Positions 36,772-47,175 of a stretch of 64,000 bases of DNA are shown piece by piece. The notes under the pieces were generated by a model that saw nothing but the letters and a program-made list of their open reading frames with translations, was not told where the DNA came from and searched no databases. Both the position numbers and the translations under genes were made by a program. Position 1 is the first letter of the stretch, and each line of letters opens with the position of its first letter. Source of the DNA: Amphibalanus amphitrite (lineage: Eukaryota > Arthropoda > Thecostraca > Balanomorpha > Balanidae); the NCBI RefSeq assembly GCF_019059575.1, contig NW_024882997.1, positions 62,001 to 126,000 on the forward strand. Reading direction: 5' to 3'.

Positions 36772-38309
36772 GCCTAAGTAGAAGTACCTAAGTAATAGTG
36801 TATGCATATGATTCGTCAATCATTACCTACCACTGTTTAATTAGTGACACCTCCAAAAGCTGTTATGTGACGTTCTATGACCGTGTTCCTGGTCGGCGCT
36901 GTCGTTTGTCACCCCGCTGTTCGCCGTTCCGCCTCACAAATTCATCGTGACGTCTCCGTAACACCCGACCGCCAGCCGACACTCGCTGTGAGCCAAGGGT
37001 GACGAATGGACGTCATCCGCCGCCGGTGGCCGCGCCGGGCCCCCTCTCCTGACCCCTGACCCCGGCCCCGCCCCGACCCCGGGCCGGCCCTGGACGCAGC
37101 GCGCTGGGGCGCTGGCCCGTTCCAGTCGCGTTGGCAGCAGTGCCAGCCGGGAGGGCGGCTCCACACAGGTGTGTGGACGGCTCGCTCCCCAGCCCCGGGG
37201 CGCTATTTGTGGCCCGGTCGACACTGAACTGACCGGCGCACAGCGATCCCCAGTGACTGACGGCGAGTGATCGGTGGACCGCGGCCCGGGAGACGGCCGG
37301 AACAAAAACAGGCCCCGTTCCGGGTGCTTTACTACCCGGGCAGAGTCGAGCGATGGACGGCCGGCGCCGGTGACAGTTTTGTGGCCGCGATGACGGGCAC
37401 GATGTCGGCGATGACGGACACGATGTCGGCGATGACGGGCAGGATCTCGGCGCCCCGTAACTTCACAGCAACAGCATCACCAACAGCGTTGAATATAAAT
37501 ACACGCGGCATCTCAAAAATAAAACTGGGTAATGTCATTGTCGACTGCGTGCAGTTGAACGGATTTTCTTTCGAGGATCGTTTGCACTTTGCAGCAACGA
37601 AGTTTCCTATACATTTTCCCAAAGGCCCCACAGCACGCCACCTCTCCCCCATTTGTCTCTGGCGCGTCTCGGCTCTACTATAATCGCTCTTGGAGGACGT
37701 GTCTCGGGGGGGTTCCTCGCATTCCTCGGCCTGCCGGTCACAGAGGGGCACAGAGGGCCGCCCGTGCCAACACAAATGCTGTGCCGGCGGCCAGGCCGGG
37801 CTGTCGGACCGGACAGGTGGCGAGCGGCGACACCGGTCGAGCCGGCCGGCCCAGCTCCAGCCGCCGCCAGCGCACCCCGCCCCGGGCGGGGGAGGGTCAC
37901 GTGACCCGGCGTCACCGGACCGGCCCTCTGATTGGTCAGTCGCGCGGAGCGACCACCAATCGCAGGCGGTGGGGGTAATTAGAGCTTAGTTATGAGCCGA
38001 GCTATCAGCAGCGACTCTTGCCCCGGTGATCGCTCCTGTTGGCAAGGCCCTACGCTCCTGGTTGAGTTGAGTGGGGTGGTTAGAGGCAAGCTATACGAGC
38101 TGCGCATTTCATGCGTTCGAAATTGAAATTGTTGCGAACAAAACCCTTTCGCATAGTGTCGAATGGTTATCAATAAGCATGGTTTTAACGATACGATAAT
38201 GGTAATTGGTATTAAAACAAAAATAGCCATATAAAATAAAATAATGTCTCAAGCAACAACAACAATACCTACAAATTGCAGCCACTCACGGGACGCGCTA
38301 GCCAGCGAC
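36772..38309. other. CpG-rich island, no gene assigned
   Basis: Positions 36900-37980 are strongly GC/CpG-rich. A 17-18-bp GATGACGG(A/G)CACGATGTCGGC repeat lies at 37388-37450. Several frames are open, but none shows a protein family or clear splice structure. It could be the first exon or promoter of a gene whose other exons lie outside recognisable sequence. Confidence 0.4.
37896..37960. promoter_or_regulatory. Promoter-like cluster: GTCACGTGAC plus two CCAAT boxes
   Basis: A palindromic E-box GTCACGTGAC (37896-37905) is followed by ATTGG (37931-37935) and CCAAT (37956-37960) in opposite orientations, in a CpG-rich stretch. In animals GTCACGTGAC is the form bound by TFEB/MITF-type factors. 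Function is inferred from motif context only. Confidence 0.35.
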
Positions 38310-39774
38310 GTTGGCGTTAAAGGAAATAGTTCACATTTTAACATGGGTTTTGAACTGGAATAGCAGTTCCGTAGCTTGGGCTGAGACGAGCATAAATCAG
38401 GAGCTTTTACAGCCCAACGATCACCCTAGGCAAAGATATTCTATTTCTCGTCCCGAAAAATGTGTCTTGCGTTGAGGATGTGTGCCTTGCATATATTCGC
38501 ATCCAGTATGAAACGAGCATGGGTCCCGAAAATTCTTCAGAAACTAGAGAAATTATCTGCGAGAACTCTAGAGAAATTCGCTGGCAGTGAGGCGCTCCAG
38601 CACGGACGTATAAATAAACTGGACCCGCAACCACCTCCATTCAGGTGAAGCCGACAAGGCGCCATTTTACGTTGCCAAAAAACCGTGCTCTGGAAGGTCA
38701 TCGAGCCAATACAATTAGAATTGCGTCTTAACGGATGATCGGATCGAGATGCTGGTGGTACCGTTCGACGGGTAATGCTTTGAGGCAGGTGATGCATGTC
38801 ACAGGTCATTCGGTGTCACGTGGCGCGTGCCACGTGCCGACAAAGTCAGGAAGGGCAAAAACCTTTAAGCGACGCTCCACATTAAACGGTGGGCGGCACA
38901 GGTGCCAAATTCACAGGTCACATGTCCCTGTGTTCGACCATTAACATATGGTATGTTCGGCAGCAGGGGGTGCGGAATGCACGCGCTAGTGGCGAAAAAC
39001 ATGTTTTGAGGAGGCATCCTCCGATTCCGGAAAACCTTGACCTAGGCACACCAAAGTTGGCACACTGACACGACTGGACGAGCGCTTTAAGGCGCTGTAC
39101 AAATAGATGTGCTGGGGTACACGGTGCACGTGCTGTGCACGTGCAAACCTTTTGACGTTGCACTCTGTGTCACATATATGACAGAGCGGGTAGCGCTAGC
39201 AAGCTCAAAGTGCCAAATTTACACAGGCCATCCAGAATGCATTCCAGCATAGTTATTGAGCATATCTATCTCCTGGTGGACCCCAAAGGTGCGCTCTGCA
39301 CGTGCAAAAAATTGTCCGCGCCGGGCGGTAGGGATGCTTGGACACCCCATGTGGATTTATGTAAATATCTCGAAAACGGCGTTGTGAAGCGCCGCCGTTT
39401 TTGGCACACCTTTTTATACATCCTTTTCATACATGCTGCGTAACTTTCAGACTTAGGTCACTCAAGGTTAGGTCTTAAGGTTACGTCCAAGTGACCTTAC
39501 CTTAGGAAAAGTTATAGTGCCCGTCATAGCTACACAGACTGAACAATCTATCTAAAACGTTGGCAGCGATTACTAAGAGCACCATAAAACGTAAAGTACC
39601 TCTACCTCGGAATTTCACTGTCACTGACCTAGGGTTCTGTTGATTTTGCGACCTTTCTATTATAGGTAAGTCAATGGGAGACAATTAAACTGCGCTTCTG
39701 TCGCACGAAACTCAGAAACATACTAAACAATGCACTCAAATAACGGGACACGGGTAGCAGGGAAACGTGACAAA

Positions 39775-40809
39775 TCCTTCGCCCTGGCAGGGCATTTTTC
39801 ATAACACGGCCTGGCAGGGGGGGGTGGAGGGTCGATGCGACCCCCCTCGCGATTGGCTCCTATGGCACCTAGAAACACCAAATTTGGTAGGTAGGTGGGC
39901 CCCCTGGAGTTCTCGCCCCTGTGAAAATTTGGTTGCTCTAGGTCAATATTTAGGGGGGTTTTGGGGGGTATAAATGTAAAAATTTCGCTAAAAACAGGTC
40001 AAAAGCTTTCCGCTTATAACTTTTGATCTGATTAAGATAGAGCAAAAAGAAAAGCACCAGTAAACTCAGCACGTCAAGGTGCGTCGAATGGTATACTTTT
40101 TAGCTTGCTTAAGTGTACTTAAAGTTTTTCTTAAATTTTAAGTAAACTTAAATTAATAAATTAAGTTCAAGTTAACTAAATTGCATCATATCGCATATCA
40201 TTCGATTCGGCTGATCACCAGGAACACAATGATACCATTTTTAAGCTCTAGCGTCATTATGTGCCAAGTTATTTGCAAAAACGTCATTTGACCTCAGTTG
40301 ACCTCATTTGACCTGACCCATGGATAAGTGCACCAAACAAAGAAGCTCCAAGTGACCTGCTGTTAAGTACTGTGGTTTCAAAGCACAAAAGTGATAGAAC
40401 GAAGCGGATATCTCCAGTATTTTTCGAATTTAGTATTTTCCCATAGGCTTAACATTACGACGTAATGACCTCTAACTGACCTCAGGTCAGTGACCTCAAA
40501 AAAGCCGGACTATATGTTATACAACTCGGTGACCTTAGCACATCCTGAAAGTTTGAAGGAAATCAGTCGAAAACTGTGAGTTGGACAGGTGCAAAAAGAA
40601 AATTGAAATTTGACCATGACCTTGTACCGGTTTTTCTGACCTGGTGACCTGACCCAAGGTCACCTGGACCTGAAATTTTCAGGTCATATGTAAAAAGGTT
40701 GCCCCATAGGCTGTGCCAAATTTGGCGGCGCTGCGCGCCGCTGTTTTTACGCTATCTTCGAAAAACCTTAGGGGGGGGGTCGCATCGACCCCCCCTGCCA
40801 GGGCGAGGG
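39775..40809. mobile_element. TTAA-type MITE (E4)
   Basis: The right end reads CCTGCCAGGGCGAGGG then TTAA (40810-40813). The left end CCTTCGCCCTGGCAGGG lies near 39776, but its flank has decayed from TTAA to AAAT. The subterminal hairpins GGGGTCGCATCGACCCC (about 40775-40797) and a mirrored GGGTCGATGCGACCC (39829-39845) are clear. The conserved GC hairpin is at 40722-40741. Confidence 0.75.
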
Positions 40810-42328
40810 TTAATTGGGAAATTGCACCTGTGACTTCTACTTATGTCCTGGGGTTATTTCAGGTCATGGTAGCCCTCCACAACATTTTGACAGTAACTTT
40901 TGGTAGAGACATGCAAGAGCGCTGAAAACACCTTTGATATGTTTAGTTCAACTTCGTAAATTGAGTTTGTTGCGAGTTTTACGGGTCATTTATCAGGAAT
41001 GTCATGTTTGTTTTGATCACAGCTGATGTTTTCATGCATTTAGGCCAGGTCGGGTCAAGTCAGGTCAGGTCAACCAGTAGGTGTCCTGCCGCTTATCCAT
41101 AGTATGTGTCAACCACCACTGATGGCGTCGTAGCATGTTACGAATACACTAAAACTATAAACTTCTTAAATGTTAAATTGAATGCTGAATTCGAAATCAG
41201 CTCCAAAAATTGTCCTGGAATATGTAAAACTCGAAAAGGTGAACCCAGGTCATTAAAGGTCAGTGACCTTGACCTAATTTTCACGTGACCTTGACACCCA
41301 CCATATTGCATGTGAACAACATTATATCACATGTTTGAACACTTGAAACCACGAAAAGACAGCAAACGCGCGGCTAGTGCGCGCCGACATACGCCGAATC
41401 GCGATTCCGGCCAAACATGGTATCGTAATAATAACTTAATATCAGATGCTGATTTACCGCTACTCAGTCAAGTTAGAACCATGTCTTGGCCGCGGTCACC
41501 GTCCAGGCCTGAGGCCACCACATAATCGTATTACACCGCGCTTACTCAATGCTCAGTTCGTATTGTAAAAGCACTGCGGCACAGCATAGATGCAGGCGCT
41601 CTGCTACTGCCATCTATGGGTGAAAGATGAAGATATGGGTATTGCGGTACAGTATCACTACAGGCGAAAACAACGTGGAAACAAAGATGCCTATGCTGCG
41701 CTACCGGGCGATGGTAGCGTAAATTTGCGCTGCTGGATAGCTAAAAGTTTTGGAGCCCAAATTAACGTAACCTGATGACCTAACCTTGAGTGACCTAAGT
41801 CTGAAAGTTACGCAGCATGTGTGAAAAGGATGTATAAAAAGGTGTGCCAAAAACGGCGGCGCTGCACAACGCCGTTTTCGAGATATTTACATAAATCCAC
41901 AGGGGGTGTCCAAGCATCCCCACCGCCCGGCGCGGACAATTTTTTGCACGTGCAGAGCGCACCTTTGGGGTCCACCAGGAGATAGATATGCTCAATAACT
42001 ATGCTGGAATGCATTCTGGATGGCCTGTGTAAATTTGGCACTTTGAGCTTGCTAGCGCTACCCGCTCTGTCATGGGGGACCATCAAAGCGTCCAAAACCG
42101 CAGCATCCAAAGTACGCAACATCCAAAACTGCAGCGTCCAAAGTACGCAACGTCCAAAATACGTTCAAAATCGGGTATATAGGGAGCATTCACAACGTCC
42201 AAAACCGAAACATCCAAAACCGCAACATCCAAAACGTATCATCCAAAAACGCAACATCCAAGGACGCATCATCCAAAGTACGCAACATCCAAAGTACGCA
42301 ACATCCAAAGTACGCAACATCCAAAACC

Positions 42329-42504
42329 GTTAGGTTAGGTTAGGCTAGGTTAGGTTAGGTTAGGTTTCCTTATCCCCGGTAGGCATAAATCAGTAGGTTA
42401 GGTTAGGTTAGGTTAGGTTAGGTTAGGTTAGGTTAGGTTAGGTTAGGTTAGGTTGGGTTTCCTTATCCCCAGTAGGCAAAAATCAGTAGGTTAGGTTAGG
42501 TTAG
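42329..42504. repeat. Interstitial telomere repeat (TTAGG)n, with 43675-43752
   Basis: Tracts at 42329-42367, 42394-42454 and 42487-42504 continue beyond the nested MITE at 43675-43690 and 43713-43752. They are separated by copies of a block TTTCCTTATCCCC(G/A)GTAGGC ending AAATCAGTA. Confidence 0.9.
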
Positions 42505-43674
42505 CCCGCGCCCCGTTGGGCTCTGCCGAGCAACGCGCCCCGTTGGGGGGGGGCCATTTTGGCCCCCCCCTAAGATCTCGAGAACCACGCAACGTAGCGA
42601 CAAGCGGCAAACGGTGTTGGATAGCCCTGTCAGGGAACTACCTTGTGACCCAATTTTATTGACCTAGGTCAAACCGATGACGTCACAGGTCAGGTCAAAG
42701 GTCCAATTTTCACCGTTTACAGGCATTTCAAGAAATGCGTTGTAAAATCGAGTAAAATGCATTTCATTGAAAATCATCGATGGGGAAATGTTCTTCAAAC
42801 ACATATTTTGCTAGTTGAGGTCACTGATACCAGGTCAGGTCACTGAGGTCAGGTCACTGGGGGGTCACAATATGAAAGTGTCGTGTGATACATGTTTTAT
42901 GGTCCATTTTACATGACAAATGCGATTATGTGGGTCAGGCAGCCTTTGGGGCCAGCTTAGGTCACGTTTTGGTCAAGGTCAGGTCAAGGTCAGGTCAAGG
43001 TCAGGTCAAATAAGGTCAAATTTCAAAGTTGATATTTTTGCATAAAATTGGTATCGAATCGATGCAGCTCGTCACGGGGAGTTCAATGGTGGTCTTTGTT
43101 TTGCCGTACGAGGTCTAGAATCGCTAAAAATTGAGTTCAAAAATTTGACGTCATCATTTTTGAACAGTTTTTTCGCTATAACTTGGCCAAAAAACGAGAT
43201 ATCGATCTGAAATTTGGTATGTATATAGAAGAGCGCAGGGACTATCATATATTCCGGTTTTTTCGAAATTCTGAAAAATTTTGGATTTTTTTTAGTTTTT
43301 CTAAAAAAATCAATTTAAAAAAAAAAATTGGGTCAAAAACCCAAAATTTTGAAAATCCGAGATAGCCGTTTTGTAGCGCCGCTTTTTGTCTATTAGACCA
43401 TATAAAGAACTTTGAAATTGCTTGATAACTGTAGATTTGGTGAGCGTTTCAAGATTGCATGTTTTTTGCTCATTTTTGCTCGAACATGACCTCAGTTTGA
43501 CCTCAATAACTCCTGACCTAAGGTGACCTAAGACTTGAAATTTGGTGTGAAGGTGTCAAATTGATGCCCGGAAAGGTACTGAAAATTTGGCGGCGCTGCG
43601 CGCCGCCGTTTTCTTGCTATTCAGGAAAAACCACAGGGGGGGGCCAAAATGGCCCCCCCCCAACGGGGCGAGGG
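42505..43674. mobile_element. TTAA-type MITE (E5) inserted in telomere repeats
   Basis: The termini are CCCGCGCCCCGTTGGG and the complement of CCCTCGCCCCGTTGGG. The subterminal hairpin GGCCATTTTGGCC lies between a G-run and a C-run at 42541-42570 and is mirrored at 43635-43662. The flanking tetranucleotide is TTAG on both sides (42501-42504 and 43675-43678), not TTAA, because the target is (TTAGG)n. Confidence 0.85.
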
Positions 43675-44905
43675 TTAGGTTTGGTTGGGTTAGGGATAGG
43701 CAAAAATCAGTAGGTTAGGTTAGGTTAGGTTAGGTTAGGTTAGGTTAGGTTGGTTTTGGATGTTGCGTGCCTTGGATGTCGTGGTCTTGGACGTTGTGGT
43801 TTTGGAGGTTACGTACTTTGGATGTTGCGTCTTTGGATGTTGCGTTTTTTGGATGATACGTTTTTGGACGTTGCGGTTTTGGATATTTCGGTTTTGGACT
43901 TTGTGAATGCCCCCTATAAACCCGATTTTGGACGTATTTTGGACGTTGCGTACTTTGGACGCTGCGGTTTTGGATGTTGCGTACTTTGGGTGCTGCGGTT
44001 TTGGACGCTTTGATACGGACCCTCTGTCATATATGTGACACAGAGTGTAACGTCAAAAGGTTTGAACGTGCACAGCACGTGCACCGTGTACCCCAGCACA
44101 TCTATTTGTACAGCGCCGTAAAGCGCTCGTCCAGTCGTGTCAGTGAGCCAAATTTGGTGTGCCTAGGTCAAGGTTTTCCGGAATCGGAGGATGCCTCCTC
44201 AAAACATGTTTTTCGCCCCGGGCGCGTGCATTCCGCACCCCTGCTGCCGAGCATACCATATGTTAATGGTCGAACACCGGGACATGTGACCTGTGAATTT
44301 GGCACCTGTGCCGCCCACCGTTTAATTTGGAGCGTCGCTTAAAGGTTTTTGCCCTTCCTGACTTTGTCGGCACGTGGCACGCGCCACGTGACACCGAATG
44401 ACCTGTGACATGCATCATCACCTGCCTCAAAGCATTACCCGTCGAATGGTACCGCCAGCATCTCGATCCGATCATCCATTTAGACGCAATTCCAATTGTA
44501 TTGGCTCGATGACCTTTCACAGCACGGTTTTTTGGCAACGTAAAATGGCGCCTTGTCGGCTTCACTATCTTCCATAGGAGGTCCATTGGGATCGTCAGTC
44601 CAGTTTATTTATACGTCCGTGCGCTCCAGTAACAAAAGCACGAGCAGATCGCCCAAATGCCGGTGGCCGCGATAATTTCTCTAGTTGCTGAAGAATTTTC
44701 GGGACCCATGCTCTTTTCATACTGGATCGCGTGTGCCTTACAGAAACTGAAAAGTTCTTCCTATATCAAAAATATAGAAAATAATCTTTTGTTGTAAAAA
44801 GGTTTTATTTTCTTTGCTGATCATTTTGAACATAAAAAATCACAAATCCATTGCAAAAAAAAATAATTTCGTGAAAGTGAACTATTTCCTTTAAAAAAAA
44901 CGACA

Positions 44906-45411
44906 GCCGGCGTAAGGCCGCAGCAGTGCCTGCAGGGCGCCGTTTGATTTGTCCGGGTCCGGGTGGCTCGCGGCATGGCGAGGGCCTGGTGAGGAGGGCG
45001 TCGTTCGGCTGCCGTCTCTGCTGGCAGACACTCTGTTGACGTCTCTGTTGGACCCAGACGTCTCTGTTGGATACACTGGGTCAGAGTGTTTATCGCGCCC
45101 CACATCGGCCCCACACCGTCACCGGCACCCAAACACGGCCCACCCGGCCGGACGCCGATGAACAACAGCCGTCCGTCAGAGCGGGCGCGGCCGCCGGCAC
45201 CCCCCTAACCGGGGGGGGGGGGGGTGCACCCAGCGGAAAGATGGAGATAGGCCGAACTGCGCCGACAGTGACCGAGTGTAATTATAGGTCAGTAGCTGAA
45301 CTAAACCAGGCTGTCGAATCCGAATACATACACATTACACATTGACGGCAGTTTTATATTTAAGGATCCTTAGATTTATTTAAAAAGTTATAATTCTACC
45401 TACTAGGTAAA
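44906..45411. other. No gene recognised
   Basis: GC-rich at first, with a GACGTCTCTGTTGGA direct repeat near 45038-45072, then AT-rich. No supported feature. Confidence 0.45.
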
Positions 45412-45675
45412 ATGCATGGGAAAGCAGTAAGTAGGTACTTGTGCTCAAAAGTAAAAAATCTGCATAAATGGCCAGAACATTTTGCTCGTGGCGAGAATTA
45501 TCTCTGTAATCGGCGTACAATGCAATGGGTACCTGTCAGGCACCGAAGGTCGACCTGTCGTCCTCCACCTGAAGCAGAGGTTGGTTGTAACGTTCCTTGG
45601 TCCTTTAAACTAACCAGCAGGTTCGAAAACGCCACGAGCTATCATTATTGGATCAGAATGCAAGTAAACCACACG
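45412..45675 (+). CDS. Possible cytokine-receptor-like exon (domeless/gp130 type)
   Basis: One frame stays open from 45412 to a GT donor at 45676 (ACG/GTGAGT). A good acceptor (CTGAAGCAG) precedes 45578, so the exon may be only 45578-45675. The translation includes NVPWSFKLTSRFENATSY, then WIRMQVNHT. A Cys pair ahead of an ENATSY..WIRMQVN strand resembles the end of a fibronectin type III domain in class I cytokine receptors, where C...FxNxTxYxxWIxxxN is common. No partner exon was found, so it could be a lone exon of a large gene, a relic or chance. Family identity is a guess from pattern. Confidence 0.3.
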
Positions 45676-45983
45676 GTGAGTGCATTACGACACGAGTATA
45701 GTGGCGCCCTGGGGTCTGTTGCGCAGCCGTCTTACATGCTGGGAACGAGACGACGCTGGCGGAGCCTTGCGTGGAGATAAGGTCTTCACTTTTAAGAGCT
45801 TTCATCGTCCAGATGGATCATTGAAAACACATTGCTTTTACAATGACCGTGCAACTTTTTGGGCGTTGGCGGGTGAAGAGCAAGGACCAGCGAATAGAAC
45901 TTTTGAATTATAAATCTGTTAAGAAAAGAGCAAAAAGAGACAAAGCATGTAAGTAATATAGGGTGTGAGCGAATGAGTGTTAA

Positions 45984-47171
45984 TCCGCGCCCGGCTGAGG
46001 GTCCTGGATTTCCACGCCCAGCTGGGGGGGGGGGGTTGGACACCCCCCTTCTAACTCGGCTCTTGGGCCACGTAGCGATACGCGAAAGGCGGCGTTCGAA
46101 AGCCGTCAAAAATAATGACGAAATCACTTCAGTCACTTTTTTGGTCAGTTCAAAGGTCATTGAAGGCAAAATTTCGCCGATTTCCAAGTCGAATGTCGAC
46201 AATTTCCAAGAAGCCAACGCGTAACTCGGGAACCAATAGAGCTATAGCGCTGCGGAAAAGCGCATTCGATAGCCCTTTTAACTGAAGAGCCCTTTTAACT
46301 TTTTCTGAAAAATTTTCTCAGATTTGACTTAACGTCAACAGTTTTGCCTGCAGGGGGCAAAAACTACAAAAATAGCCGATTTTTTTCGGAAACAGATTTT
46401 TCTGCAATAACTTTTGACCCAAGCCTTGTACGAGCTTACTTTTACCAGCATCGTGTTCCTCTCGTCAAGACGCATCGAATGAACTATAACTTGACCTTGA
46501 AAGGTCAACTTAAAAATTTGACCTCAGGTCAAGGTCATGACCTGACCTGAAAGGGTCATGTTGCATATCAGTCGATCCGTATCGTCGAGCTGAACACATC
46601 TAAGGCGTTTTCATCGCTCTAGCATGCCTCTATCAAAAGTTATTTGCGAAAAACTGTTAGATACCATTCGTGACCTGAGATGACCTCAGGGGCATAAAAA
46701 GGGGGTCACGGACACCATTTTCATGTTCAGTGTGTCTAAATCACTTGTAATTCAGTGTTTGGGAGTGTTTATAATGTCCTTCATCCAAAGAGGCGCATTT
46801 CAATTTTTCCCATTGACTTATAGGTAATGGTGAGGTCACAAAATTGACCTGACCTTAGGTCATCGATATCAAAATTCTGAGATATACATTTTGTATATGT
46901 TATTGCTCTTAGCACTGGCTGAAAGTTTCAAAGTAATCGGTCACTCGGTGTAGCTATGGCAGACATTGAAAGTTTTTATGAGGTGAGGTCACTTCAAGTG
47001 TCCTGGTGACCTGACCTTGAAAGACTTTGGTCTGAAATTTTCACAACATGTCTAGAATTAACGTATGATAAGGTGTACCAAATACAGAGGCACGGAGCGC
47101 CGCCGTTTTTGAGACATTCGCGAAAAACCACAGGGGGGGTGTTCAACCCCCCCCCCCCAGCAGGGCGCGGG
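45984..47171. mobile_element. TTAA-flanked MITE (E2), near-copy of E1
   Basis: TTAA at 45980-45983 and 47172-47175. The termini are TCCGCGCCCGGCTGAGGG and the complement of CCCGCGCCCTGCTGGGGG. It is collinear with 24771-25969 over its whole length, including the ATTTCCACGCCC segment, the GTCAAGACGCATCGAATGAAC block and the end hairpins. Its differences from E1 are scattered substitutions and small indels, indicating independent insertion of one subfamily. Confidence 0.88.
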
Positions 47172-47175
47172 TTAA

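Larger units (their letters stand above)
42074..44021. mobile_element. Foldback element with minisatellite arms and TTAGG core, copy 2
   Basis: A perfect 9-bp duplication CTCTGTCAT flanks it (42065-42073 and 44022-44030). The uninterrupted inverted copy at about 39160-39185 has this sequence once, so the insertion point is proven. The arms are tandem units of the form CATCCAAAAYYGCAA (42090-42325) and its complement (43752-44005). The termini share ATCAAAGCGTCCAAAACCGC. The core is (TTAGG)n with two copies of a TTTCCTTATCCCCGGTAGGC block. A TTAA-type MITE is nested in the core; without it the element is about 780 bp. The architecture and 9-bp duplication match FB/Mutator-like foldbacks. No transposase. 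Confidence 0.85.
38310..44905. repeat. Large inverted duplication, arms about 1.1 kb
   Basis: Positions 38310-39450 recur in reverse complement as 41770-42073 plus 44031-44905. The foldback insertion at 42074-44021 separates the two right-hand pieces. The central part (about 39450-41770) is a loop filled with AGGTCA-rich DNA and a TTAA-type element. Landmarks shared by both arms are TTAAAGGAAATAGTTCAC, ACGGACGTATAAATAAACTG and GGCACGTGGCACGCGCC (in one or other orientation). Confidence 0.85.

Noticed and set aside
36934..37978. Several 100-150-codon frames on both strands in the CpG island
   Set aside because: GC-rich shadows with Ala/Arg/Pro/Gly composition. No consistent splice sites or motifs.
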